NCBI GenBank assembly: GCA_030549335.1
Contig: JAUKPH010000018.1
Location: 2,604,001-2,668,000, forward strand
Reading direction: 5' to 3'
Source: Pontederia crassipes
Lineage: Eukaryota > Streptophyta > Magnoliopsida > Commelinales > Pontederiaceae
DNA length: 64,000 nt
Shown here in pieces: positions 11,390 to 23,043 of the stretch (positions are counted from its first letter, which is position 1; every line of letters starts with the position of its first letter). The translations under genes were made by a program, and so were the position numbers. The notes under the pieces were generated by a model that made no database searches, was not told the DNA's origin, and saw only the letters and a list, made by a program, of their open reading frames with translations.

Positions 11390-11910
11390 AAAAAAATTTA
11401 ATATATAATACTCATTTTTAAAAGTTAATGCATTATATTTAAAATTAAAAAATAAATGGTTAAATATGATTATGATTAAAAGAAATAATCCTTCCTTTCT
11501 AAAAGGTAATACAAAAGTACAATAAAATAAATAATACTTTTTAAAAAGATATTGAACAATTATAATAAAAGAAATCATGTTTAATTTTAAAATAATAAAA
11601 TAAATAATATTTTTTTCAAAGATAATATATTATATTCAGAATTAAAAAAGTTTGAGTCCACATAAGATTAATATTTTCTTTCTAAAAGATAATGGACAAG
11701 TATAATAAAAAAAATAATATTTTATTTTTAAAAATAATGCGTTATTTCCAAAATAAAAAAATAAATGATTCAATTTAAGTATGATTAAAATAAATAATAT
11801 TTCCCTTATAAAAGGTAATATACATGTATAATAAAATACATAATATTTATCTATAAATAAATAAATTTTCTTTTTCAATGATAACACATCATTTTCAAAA
11901 AAAAATACTT
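11390..11910. repeat. Degenerate tandem repeat, AT-rich
   Basis: A block containing a CTTTCTAAAAGGTAAT-like core, then a TATAATAAAATAAATAAT-like core, then an ATTTCCAAAATAAAAAA-like core recurs at about 11497, 11676 and 11808. Spacing is uneven (about 180 and 130 bp) and copies are diverged. The short open frames here are translations of the repeat. Confidence 0.6.
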
Positions 11911-12306
11911 TAACAAAATGTATTTAATTTGAGATCAACTAAGATAAAAAATACTTCACAAAAATATAAAACAAAATAGATAAAGTTAATTATATAAAAT
12001 AATAATATATGCACAAAATAAATGAAATGAGATTAACTTTTGAAACAAGTAAACTTAATTCGAATGCAACTAGGGCTTTGGGTTAGTATTAACTCAAAAT
12101 TTGATTTGGGTAGATGTATGAGTTTTGGTAGAATCGAATAAATAAATAAAATGAGAAATGTGTTATAACTTCTATTGGACTAAATATAAAATTATACATT
12201 TAATTTGAGGAGTAGAAAAGTTTGCAAATTTATTTAATTTATTATTTTAAAAAGTGTAATTTTTATTCAAGTAAACTTTGTAAAATTAATTCATTTTTTA
12301 TTTTGA

Positions 12307-12307
<1 letters not shown>

Positions 12308-12360
<53 letters not shown>
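12308..12360. repeat. ATT trinucleotide microsatellite
   Basis: Uninterrupted (ATT)n of about 17 units. Confidence 0.97.
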
Positions 12361-12362
<2 letters not shown>

Positions 12363-12429
12363 AACCATCAAAGAACTCACGGACAGGAAAAGAGTAATCA
12401 GGTAAGTACATATACAAAGATTGAACCTT

Positions 12430-13042
12430 GTCATTAACATACATAGTAATCATTGGGTGTCAAGGACACGAGAAGGTTGAGGAGGCTTGCCCTCATCGCA
12501 ATGGTACCGAGCGTCCCCGACCCTAGCTGCCAACGCCTCTCCCATAGGTGCGAACCCTCTGATCAGCATGGCCGCGGTAGCTTGCGGCATCGTCATCTTC
12601 GGCGTTGAGAAGCTCCAGACATGTTCACACTGGCCACGACAGCCTACAAAATCATCATCTTCGGTGTCGTGAAACTTCATACTTATCTGCATCGGCTGCG
12701 ATAGCTTGCGACATCATAATCTCTGGCGAGCGTACCGTTCGTCCGCGCTTGCCATGCCAAGGCGTCCCGACAAGGATGCAAGAAGGGTGAGGTGGCCCGG
12801 TGGCAGCAAATAGTTCTAAACCCAGTCGTCGTCACCTCCCCGATAGGCTGCCCTTTGGACCTCCCAGTCAGCATAGCCGCGGCAGCCAGCGGCATCATCA
12901 TCTCTGACATTGTAAAGTTTCGAAGTCAGGACTCACTATCAGAATCCAACCATGGCAACATGCCAGCCATCATCTCTACTCCCGCCGATCTGGCGGCGTC
13001 ATCCATGCCGGAGGAATGGTCGTAGGTGTCCCGATGATGAAG
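12430..13042. other. GC-richer unidentified segment with internal similarity
   Basis: Clearly higher in GC than its surroundings. A unit with GCCGCGG, then GC(G/A)GCATCATCATCTC-like sequence, recurs near 12565, 12690 and 12880. Small frames on both strands overlap (for example 12450-12692 and 12683-12910 on -), both with an MPLAAAAML-like or MPQATAAML-like stretch, so the internal duplication is visible at protein level too. I recognise no family. It could be a captured gene fragment in a transposon or a degenerate gene; Copia-2 is inserted at its right edge. Confidence 0.35.
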
Positions 13043-13047
13043 GGAGG

Positions 13048-13416
13048 TGTTGGAATTTATAACAGATATAAATTCTAGAGGTTGCGGAATACCTCTTGCA
13101 GCGGAAGCGGATCGTCGGGGCTTTTCCACGAACTCTTGACGAACGCACTTGCACCTAAGGATCGAGAACCGAACCTCTGGGGAACGGAACTCTTTGCCAC
13201 AGCACAAGTACTCGGACGAACCTCTGTGAAAATATATTTGAGACCTATGCTATGGGTCCCCTTTTATAGGGTAGGAAGACTTGGGCGACAAGTTAGGAAG
13301 AACGCATCACGTGCATCCATCACGCGTATGATGATGTGTCTGCACAGGCATACACATCACCCTTGTGGGCCGCGCGTTTGTGCGGCCCATGTGCCCAAAA
13401 GGGCACTATTCCAATA
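13048..13416 (-). repeat. 3' LTR of Copia-2
   Basis: 369 bp, matching 18513-18866 throughout. Relative to the other LTR it carries a small extra segment near 13157-13175. Confidence 0.93.
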
Positions 13417-14455
13417 ATCTCTCACTTGCACGTATTGGACATTGTACTTTCGTTTATCCAGAATGGTAAATGTGTCGTGCGACCCACGAGTACAAGTACG
13501 CATCTTTATAGGAGCTAAAAAGATGCTTGTTAAGGTTTAATCACTCAACTATCTCTAGAGCGTATGTCATGCACGTTAGGGATTCATGACAGCTCACATA
13601 TGAGCCAATAAATGCTCAAATAATGTAACTCGTTATGCCCTAGATTTGTCTTGTAGCATAGCTAAGACAACGCATATCTTGCTCCGCGGTAACTATCTTT
13701 CACATACACTAGTTTCAAAAAATAGTTGGCCAATTGTATGTGAAAGCTTTATGCAGCTCATAACAGTTCTTTCTCTTGCCCTCATGTCTTTTAGTAGTGA
13801 ACTAGCTACTTTCCTAGACATGGCTCGTCAGGCTACTTTATTTTTCACCTTTGAGTACCACGCTAAAGTAGCAAGCACTAATTTCTTTCCTTAAGACATA
13901 GTCAAGAGACTAAGGGCACATGCAGATGAATCATCTGTCAGAGACTCACACCATGATGACCATCGAACTAATCAATTCATTACGTCTCTCTAGGTCTACT
14001 TTGCATACTTGGTACTAAACACAAGTACTATGATGGAGACTCCCACTGAAGGAGCGTATGTCTAGCTCTGTTCAATTATACACCGCACAGACTTAAGTCC
14101 AATCGCTAACTTTTAGCGTCAGACTCGAGTTTGCAAATTGCTCGCTATCATATAGTGCCAAATTTGAATCTCGTATCTAGCCTCTCTCTTAATCAGGCGA
14201 CATTGAGTTACTAAAACTCATATTTTAACAATCACACCATGACTCACATGGTTCATTCCGCTCGCTATCTTTGTGAGCGCCGAAAATATTTGTTCGTGTG
14301 AGTGAACAAATTTAGATCTGATCGACATACTTTTCACATGCATAACAAGACTTCACAACAATGAATTTATCAAGAAAAAATAATCTTTTATTCATTGAAA
14401 ATTTGAGCACATCATTACATTTATAATCTACACAGTCCTAAAGCATTTACATGTC
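13417..14455 (-). other. Copia-2 interior between RNase H and 3' LTR
   Basis: About 1 kb without recognisable coding, longer than the usual short copia 3' leader. It begins (on -, at the LTR side) with the polypurine tract. It contains many small CTAGCT/CTCGCTATC-type stretches but no clear repeat or gene. Confidence 0.5.
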
Positions 14456-17400
14456 TTAAGAATGCCTCTCTTGGCAATGGTTTGGTGAACGGATCAGCAA
14501 CCATATTACGCATTGATATGTACTCAACTGAGATCTCCTCTTTGACTCTTGATTTCGTACAAATTTATACTTTGTGTCGATATGCTTTCTTTTGCAATGG
14601 TATTTCTCGTCCTTCACATAAGCTATGACTGCTTGATTGTCATAGTGAATGATCATCTTCTTCATTGCATTCTCAGAAATCCTCAGATTTTGAAAGAATC
14701 TCTTAAGTCATAAGGTCTTTTGTACTACCACTTAACAAGTTATGAATTCTGCCTCCATAGTTAACAGTGTCACACAATCTTGTTTCTTGCTACTCCAAGT
14801 AACAACATCATTGCTGAACAAGAAAGTGTATCCGGAGGTGGATTTCCGTTCATCAACGTCACTAGCCCAATCAGCATCGGTGAATCCAACAAGTCGTAGA
14901 CTTCCTCCATGATAGCACAATGCAAGATCTACAGTATCCTTGAGGTATATTCTCTTCACGGTCATCCAGTGTTGGCGTCCCAGATTAGCCTGATATTGAC
15001 TAACTAGACCCACGACAAAATATATGTCCGACCGAGTACACATCATAGCGTACATCAGGTTGCCGACCATGCTCGCATAGGAAACATTGGACATTTTTTT
15101 TTGTTCCTCTGGAGTTTTAGGGCACATGTCCAAGCTTAAAACCTCACCTTTCATAATAGGAGTGTAAATGGGTTTGCAGCCATTCATGCGGAATCGTTCC
15201 AAAACCTTCTTTATATATGATACCTGCGACAAGGCAAGGAGTCGTTTGAAACGGTCGCGTTGAATTTTCACACCCAGTATGTATGCTGCTTCACCCATGT
15301 CCTTCATCTCAAACATGGAGGACAACCATTGCTTAATAGTAATGACATAGTCTCTATTATTCCTAGCTATTAGCTAGCTATTAGAATGTCGTCCACATAT
15401 AACGTCATGATAGCAAAATTATCCTCGGACTTATGAACATACACATAGTGATATTCATCAATCATGTTAAAATCGTATGAAATGATTGATTGATGAAATT
15501 TCAGATACAACTGTCTAGATGATTATTTGAGTCCATAAATGGACCGGCGCAGCTTGCAAACTTTGCGCTCTTCTCCTTTTACAATGAAACCTTGAGGTTG
15601 CTCCATGTAAATTTCCTCATCTAGTTTTTCATTAAGAAATGCGGTTTTTACATCCATTTGATGTAATTCTAAGTCCATATGTGCGATTATATTTAATATT
15701 AGACGAATTGAAGCAAACCTTACAACAAGTGCAAAAGTTTCTTCACAGTCAACACTCGTTGTTTTGATGAAACCTTTCGCCACTAGGCGAACTTTATATC
15801 TCTCAATTGATCCATCCACGCCACGTTTAATTTTGAGAATCCGTTTGTTCCCAATTGCCTTACAGCCTGACGGGAGATCAACCAAGTCTCAAACTTGATT
15901 TTTCTGCATGGACCCTAACTCTTCCTCCATTGTCTTATTCCATTCTTCCTTAGCAGGGGATGAGAGAGCCTCTTTGATAGATTTTGGCATCTTTCAGACT
16001 TACTATGTTGACCTTATGTGGTCCATGTTCATGCAGCCCTTCGATTTCAAATCGTTAGCGCGGAACATATTTTCTAGTAGTCCGTCGAAGAGAACTTTCA
16101 GGTTGATCATCAGTTGACGGTTGCGAATTTCTCCCACTCGGATCAAGCTGTGGTTTGGAGGAGACTAACTCCTCAACAAGTTGATCCGCTTGTGCCGTCA
16201 ACTCGGGATCTTCTTCTTCATTTAGGAGAAGTCCCTTGTCATTCTCGCATTGCTTAGGAAACTCATTCTCGATGAATGTCACATCTCTACTTTCGATTTC
16301 CGTTACTGTATCATCTTCTCTTTCTCTTATGAATACATAGCCCTTGGAGGTTTCACAATATCTTATAAAGATACATTTCTGCCATCTAAGACCCAACTTT
16401 CCATACTTATGTGAGTTATTTAGAACATAGGCTGCACAACCCAAAGGGGGCAAATAACTAAGGTTAGGTTTTTGGCATGTCCAAAGTTCATAAGGCATGG
16501 TAGAAACGGACTTCGATGGTACACAGTTTAAAATTTAGGCAGTAGTCAATAGCGCATCTCCCCAATACGAAATCGGATGATTTACTTGCGCCAACATGAA
16601 TCAGACCATATCAAATAAGGTACGATTCCGTCTTTCCGTAACATCATTTTGTTTCAGAGTTCTCGGTACTATTAGTTGCCTAACTATACCCTTTTCATCA
16701 TATAAATTCTTGAATAAGTTAGAGAGATATTCACGTCCATAGTCGGTTCGTAAGGCTTTAATCTTGCGATCCACTTTATTCTCAGACATGTTTATGAATC
16801 GTACAAAATAATCCAAGGCTTCAGACTTATGAGAAATCAAGTATACAACGCCATAACGTGAATAATCATCAATAAATGTGATGAAGTAAAAAAAATCGTG
16901 TCTTGCGTGAACATTCATCGGACCACATATGTCCGAATGGATTAAATTATAATGGGTACTCGGCACGTTTTCCCATCCCAAATGGTGTTCTTATTTTCTT
17001 ACCAGCTAGACATTCCTCACAAGTTGGAAGATCAACTTTTGCGAGAGACCCCAAGAGGCCTTCTCTAGCAAGTCTATTCATTCGATCTTGACTAATGTGT
17101 CATAGTCTGATATGCCAAATGTTGGCACTATCATTCACATCAACAAATGATCTAAAAGAATAACTATTAGCAAATGCTATATTTAAAACATAGAAATCAT
17201 TATTGAGACAACCATTGCATAGAAGAACATTGTCATGACATATTGTCATTTGTTTCCTCTGGAAACTTATTACATAACCAAGTTTGTCTAATGCTGACAC
17301 CGAAAATAAATTTCGTCTAAAAGCTGGAGCATATAGAACATCGTGAATGTAAAGTATTTGGCCGTTACGAAGTTCTAACTTGCACGATCCAATGCCTTTA

Positions 17401-17560
17401 ACTTCAACTCTTTCATTGTTTCCAACGTAAATTCATTTGTTCCCTACACTTATTCGGTGAAATTCCACGAAGACCCCACGATCTCTCGCTACATGGTCGA
17501 TGGCTCCTGAATCTACAATCCACGAAGGATGAGTTTCAGCAATTAAGGCACAACTTAAGA
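14456..17560 (-). pseudogene. Copia-2 pol remnant (protease, integrase, RT, RNase H)
   Basis: Read on -, from right to left. Protease near 17530-17470, with IVDSGAIDHVARD. GAG-pre-integrase about 17300-17100. Integrase 16981-16601, with IHSDICGPM, FIDDYSRYG and ALRTDYGREYL, then VTERRNRTL, so the D-D-E residues can be seen. Integrase C-terminal part and spacer 16498-16055 (LGCAAYVLN, KGYVFI). RT 15885-15523 (YKVRLVAKGF, MDVKTAFLN, EQPQGF), an intact YVDDILIAS near 15400-15380, and 15325-14732 (FEMKDMGEAAYILGVKI, SDIYFVVG). RNase H is in the end of that frame (TDADWASD, STSGYTF) and in 14665-14456 (HYDNQAVIAYVK). Frameshifts and stops separate the pieces. Confidence 0.9.
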
Positions 17561-18499
17561 CATAAGAAAAAGAATTATAGTCAGGACAATATTTGAATTT
17601 CAAGGTGCTTTAGTCCTACAAAAGAACTACCTATGTTTCATGTATTCTTTAATTACCTATAATTTGTATTATTAGACCAACTAATTATTTTATTATAGGC
17701 TTGCATGAAATATGTATTTCATCACATAGACAAAGTTAATATTGCCATCTTAATTAATTCTCACAAAAGGAATTTCAATTCAATTTGAAATTCTAGGCAA
17801 ATTATCATACTTAACAAGATTGGACATACCAATTTGATTTTAACACACAGTCAAAATTTTAATCAGAGAAATAAATATCATTATGATATACATAAACGAA
17901 GATATTTATTTCATGCATGATAACACATTAATTAGGCAATATTAGATATTGACATGCAAATCTAATCATTTAATTTAATGCTTTAAATCAACAAATGATT
18001 TTTTATAACGAAAATTGCATGCAATATTACAGAAAAAATTCTAAGGAAAAAACAAAATTTTGCTAATTTTTCAAGATTTTATAATAAATCTTTTCTATTT
18101 TTGAATTATTTTAAAAATCTGGCAAAAATCAGAAAATAAAAGAAAAAGAAAAACTATTTATTGGGCCTCTCAGCCAGCCCAATTGTCACTTTTTATATAT
18201 GTGCAACTCTTTTGCACACAAACTGGACCTTCCAACGGACCGTGTGCCTACTGGAATAATTTTTTTATTCTTTTTTTTTACTGCAACATATGCAAAAAAA
18301 TAATTCCAAAAATTTCACCAAAAAATTTAAAATAAATTCGAAAAATATATTATGGTCTAGGTTCATCCATAATATATTTGTGATGACAGACTCTACTTTG
18401 TCCATTGGTTATGGTCATACAATCGAGGTGCACAGATCTCAAATAATAATGAATATTATTTTTTCGGCACAATCACGAGTTCGAGAAAAACCTAAAAAA
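17561..18499 (-). other. Non-coding region in place of gag in Copia-2
   Basis: AT-rich, without a gag domain or zinc knuckle on either strand. It lies between the primer-binding site and the protease, where gag is expected. Either gag was deleted and replaced or it has decayed beyond recognition; the sharp loss of coding at about 17560 favours the former. Confidence 0.6.
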
Positions 18500-18512
18500 G
18501 CTTTGGTACCAA

Positions 18513-18866
18513 TGTTGGAATTTATAACAGATATAAATTTTAAAGGTTGTGAAATACCTCTTACAACGGAAGCGAATCGTCGGGGTTTTTCCACGAACTC
18601 TTGACGAACGCACTTGCACCTCGGGAACGGGAACGGAACTCTTTGCCACAGCACAAGTACTCTGGACGAACCTCCGCGAAATTATATTTGAGACTTATGC
18701 TATGGGTCCCCTTTTATAGGATAGGAAGACTTGGGCGACAAGTTAGGAAGAACGCATCACGTGTGTCCATCACGCGTATGATGATGTGTCTACACAAGCA
18801 TGCGCCTCACCCTTGTGGGCCGTGCGTTTGTGCGGCCCATGTGCCCAAAAGAGCACTATTCCAACA
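18513..18866 (-). repeat. 5' LTR of Copia-2
   Basis: 354 bp with intact TGTTGG/CCAACA ends, followed outward by GGAGG (18867-18871). Confidence 0.94.
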
Positions 18867-19062
18867 GGAGGGATAGGGGAAGGAGGTGGGCAGTGTTGCC
18901 TGAACTGAGCTTATGGTTGGAGAAGGTAGAGGTCGACAAAGGGGAAGACAACAATGAGAAACATTTAGTGGTTTTGATCTCGCCCTTGATTTTCAACGAA
19001 TAGACAAGATGAATGCGCTCCACCAAATGGGTATTATACACTCATTAAACTCATATATATAT

Positions 19063-19838
19063 GGGCATAATGCGCCTCTAGAGCTGGCTTTTCTCAAGAG
19101 GGATGCAGAGCAAATCAATCCCCTCCATTTTAATCTTACGGCTATGGTTGACAAATGATCAATCTTTTCTCCCTTTCCACTGCTTCCCCTTGCTCGCGAC
19201 CACGTCTGAAGATGAGGAGGGAGACAAAGTGGCGTGCTCAGAGAAAATGGCAACCCAAGGATGGAGATCAGGGAAGAGCATGTTCGATGATGAGAGGAAA
19301 TAGCGGCGCTCTCGGTGAGAAGGGGACGAAGAGGAAGCGGTGACACTTGGATCCCCACGACGAACGACAAACTAAGGGCGAAAACAATAACATGGGTGTG
19401 TTCGGCGATGGGAGGATCTGAAGTGGCGTGATCGGCAATAAGGGGAGGGAGAGGAAGCGGTGAAGCCTGGAACTCCATGACGAAAGGTAAAAATGGCATG
19501 GGGGGGAAGAGATCACAAACTAACTTCTTTGGAAGAGATCGTGAATGGCGAGACAAATGCAAACGACAAACGAAGCGAGACAAGGGGGAGGGATCGAAAA
19601 CAAATGCTCTGGAAGCGGGGAAGGCTTGGAAGCGGGGAAGGCCAAACACAAGAAAAGGGGTGGAGCGGAGTGGGAGGAAGAGTCCAATTGCGAGCGGACG
19701 AAGCATGTCGTGGGGGAAGGCTGGAGAAGGGGAAGATTCGAGCACATGGGGAGCAGATCAGCCATAGGATTAAAAATGAGCGGCCACGATCTGCTCCAGA
19801 TCCCTCCAGAGAAAAGTCCATTGAATGCGCATTATACC
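19063..19838. mobile_element. Inverted-repeat DNA element, about 0.78 kb
   Basis: The left end (19063-19145, GGGCATAATGCGCC and onward, through CTTTTCTC..GAGGGAT and TTTTAATC) and the reverse complement of the right end (19762-19838, GGTATAATGCGC and onward) align for about 80 bp with small indels. The interior is GC-rich and contains a roughly 118-bp tandem duplication (19281 onward and 19399 onward, both with GAGGAAGCGGTGA). It looks like a non-autonomous Mutator-like or similar TIR element. No clear target duplication was found. A long open frame on - (18993-19745) spans it but is low-complexity Pro/Leu/Ser and I do not accept it as a gene. Confidence 0.6.
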
Positions 19839-21179
19839 ACACACATATATGTATATATATATACTGTGTCCTCCATCTTCGTCTAAAAGTTGAAGAAGTA
19901 TTGGTTCCCATTTTTTTTACGTCTATTTGTTTAAATGTGGATATCACAATCTACATGTCAATCAAGGCATATTATACATAATCATGATAGAAAATAATAA
20001 TCATCACATCATTATGTATATGAAATATATAAATAACTGCATGCTTATTATTATTTTTACATTCTTATACCTTTTTAGATTGATTTATAATCCTTTACAT
20101 ATTGCTTTTTTTGGCATCATGATCATTCTTTCTTTATCATAACATGTTTATATTTCACTTCGAAATATAGTTTATCTTATGATATATCTTAATTTAGTTG
20201 AAGAACCAAGTTGTTGTCATTACTTATGCTAACTAATTTGAGAGACGTTACGATTCACATCTATGTGTATCTTAGAGGTAGGTTTACCGTTGCGGATACG
20301 AAAAAATTTGTTCTTGAGAAATATATGCAAATGAGGTATAAGGAATTTTATTTTTCAACCTTAATTTTGATGAACGATAGGAACATATTCTCCATATTTA
20401 TTTTATTAAATATTAGCGTCTGTTAGTCTTCATATTTTAATCCTATTTATCATCTAACATGCATAATATTAGGTGTATAACAAACAATAATATATAATAT
20501 TTATGTTCAAGAAAATAAAATTGTACTATCATATAGGAATCATTTCTACAAGTCACAAACCGAAGTTCACATTAATTAGCTATGCTCGTCACAGTTGGCA
20601 ATTGTAATACATGGTGTCTGGCCACCCACGTCAAAGGTCATGAAACATGTTTTCATGTCATTTCTCTACCCGTGGTGTTCAATGGAGAAAACCAAATTAA
20701 GAGATGAAATCAAACTTTTATAAGGAAAAAAACCCGATGATTTTAAACAAATAATAGTGATGTCATATATTTTATTTTAAGAATTAAATGATGATATTTA
20801 TGATGTTAAATTTTATTTCCAAATAAAATTAATTAACATAAATGGGATATAATATTTTTTAGTTTAACATTTTATTTTGTTTATTTAATCTAATTTTTTA
20901 ATATGACCAAAAAACATAACATAATTGAAGAGTTAGCATATGATTTGTGTGAGATGCATTTACATATGATTATTTTATAGTATAAATAATATAATAGAAT
21001 ATGGAGAATAAACTTAATAAATAAGTAATCACGATGTTATAATTTTAATACACAAATTAATGAGAATACTAAATTTTTTATCTGCTAAGAATTAAATGAT
21101 AACATTTGTACAAAATGGCAAGATCAAAAGCTTAGAAAAAAAAAGATTAAAAAAATTGTCTCATTGCTTGTTTCTGTGA
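19839..21179. other. AT-rich intergenic DNA
   Basis: No gene, RNA or repeat structure recognised. Confidence 0.55.
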
Positions 21180-22070
21180 TTTTGTTTGCTCCTTCCTTGG
21201 GGGCGTGCCTCAAGATTTGTTCGAATGAGTTATGAGTAGCTTCCGTTCTAGTTCCAAATGTACGTAATCTTTGTTATCTCCTTATTCATTTGCATGGTCA
21301 GACTTCACTTTCTCCTAGTTTCGATTGGTGGCACTAGCAGGATTGCTCCGACAGGGAAAAGGTGTAAGCTTTCGCAATCCCTCACAGCCATTGACCTCAA
21401 TTCCAGCGGCCCGGCACCTCTGTCTCGGTGATAAAGAGAAGTCTCTTCTTCAAGAACGCGAGTGGTCATAGACTGTCCCGTTCTCCGTTTACACATAATT
21501 GATCCTGTCAGCAATATCCGAAGCCAGCACATACATTAGGCAGCCAACCTGATGGACTTCCAGTCCAGAAACGACTGGGCATTCCATCTTGCGAGAGTCG
21601 CGAGTGAAGGGCTCCGAGCTGCCAAGCGAGATAGTAAGCCAATCGTCACCGTTCGCTGCGATTTCCTACAGGCGATGAGCGACAACGAAGCTGTCAACGT
21701 GGTTGGTGAAGAGGAGGTTCTCATTCCGCCCTCAAGAGAGGTAGGAGAGCATGGAAGCGACTGGGAAATCAGTGAGGGAGCCATGGAGGTGAGCTCGAAG
21801 AGGACGTCCCCGACCGACAAAAATATGAACACTTGCAAGGTACTTGCTGAATCCATCGAGATTCTCACACAACAGCACGGCGGCGGCGGTGGCCGGGGAC
21901 GCCTACTCTAGTCGCGTGGCGGCCGTGAACTAGAATCGCTGTTGACCATGACGTCCAGTGCTTGGTCAAGGCCACCCCGGCGCCCCTTCCACTCTTGCTC
22001 TGACCGGGACGGTCCCGGACACCACTTCAACCACTGACTGGGAAATCGCACGGTCAAAGATTAGTACAAG
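21180..22070. other. GC-richer unidentified relic
   Basis: An island of higher GC with an open frame on + at 21552-21911 (119 aa) and one on - at 21868-21536 (110 aa). On the - strand another frame reads protein-like sequence for about 110 codons (FSKYLASVHIFVGRGRPLRA, then LHGSLTDFPVASMLSYLS) with two stops, which may be a broken exon. I cannot assign a family or be sure which strand was coding. Confidence 0.3.
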
Positions 22071-22073
22071 AAC

Positions 22074-23043
22074 CAATGTTTTAAAAATCGAATCGCAGAT
22101 CAGATCGACGTCCCGACCGAGTCGAGGTTCGACCGATTCAGTCGGTAATCAATTAGTTGAACTAAATTTTTATATAATAATATTATTTATAGTGATTTAA
22201 GAGTAATTTAATACATAAATTATTATAAAAATAATTAAAACCAATTAAATAATAGATTTCTTTTTATTATTACTAATATAATAGTATAAATTTAATTTCA
22301 ATATAAATTTATTTACTAATATATTATTACCGAATTTTATTTTCTTTTCATATACAACTCTCTTTTATTTTACTAGTTTTTTTATTATTACTAATATAAT
22401 AATCTAACTTCATTTTCAATCTAAATTTATTACTAATATATTATTACAGAATTTATTTTCTTTCCAAATATATCTCTTTTGATTTAATTTGATTAATATT
22501 TTGTTTCTATTTTGATTTATTTTCTTAGTCAAGGATTTAAGATTTTTCCTTTTATTTTCTTATTTTAAATATTTTCATTTTTCTCTCCTTTCACTTTCAC
22601 GTCCAAAACTTTCCAATTTTATAAAATTATTTAAACATTCATATCCCCTAATAAATACTTTCCATATTTTTTTATTCTCTTAATAATATATTTCAATTTT
22701 TATTCATTCTCTCCCACTACCATCTTTCCTTTTATTTTCTTATTTCAAATACTTTCTTTTTTTCTCCCTCAATCTTCATAACCTTCCAATTCTATCTAAA
22801 ATAGTTTGGTAACTTTAAACTTTAATATCCCATAATAAATAATTTCCATATATATATTTTTGAAAAAATAAAAAAATCGGATTCAACCGGATTCACTAGT
22901 TCAACCCGATTTTTTCGGTTTTTTTTCGAGTCAATCCAATTCTTTAACATTTCCGGTTTTATCATTGAATCAGTTCGGTTTTTTTACCGGTTCGTGATCG
23001 GATCGGTTGAATCGGCCGGTCCGAACTGGTTTTTAAAACATTG
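22074..23043. mobile_element. Inverted-repeat element with CAATGTTTTAAAAA ends
   Basis: Begins CAATGTTTTAAAAATCG and ends GTTTTTAAAACATTG, the inverse. The sub-terminal parts are rich in CGA/CCG-containing short inverted pieces (GAACTGG, GGTTCGACC-like). The middle (about 22150-22860) is AT-rich and contains an imperfect internal duplication (TTTTTTATTATTACTAATATAATA near 22260 and 22380). Size and ends fit a non-autonomous DNA transposon; no transposase. Confidence 0.65.

Larger units (their letters stand above)
13048..18866 (-). mobile_element. Ty1/copia LTR retrotransposon (Copia-2), gag missing
   Basis: LTRs at 13048-13416 and 18513-18866 with TGTTGG/CCAACA ends (the inner end at 13416 has decayed to CCAATA). 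The 5-bp duplication GGAGG stands at 13043-13047 and 18867-18871. Reading on the - strand, the primer-binding site (TTGGTACCAAAGC, 18500-18512) follows the right-hand LTR, and a purine tract (AAGTGAGAGAT) precedes the left-hand one. Protease, integrase, RT and RNase H remains lie between, all with stops or frameshifts. The space where gag should lie (about 17560-18500) is AT-rich and has no gag motif, so this copy is defective. Confidence 0.94.

Noticed and set aside
18993-19745. 250-codon open frame on -
   Set aside because: Low-complexity Pro/Leu/Ser translation across the end of an inverted-repeat element and its tandem duplication; no domain, and it crosses the element border.
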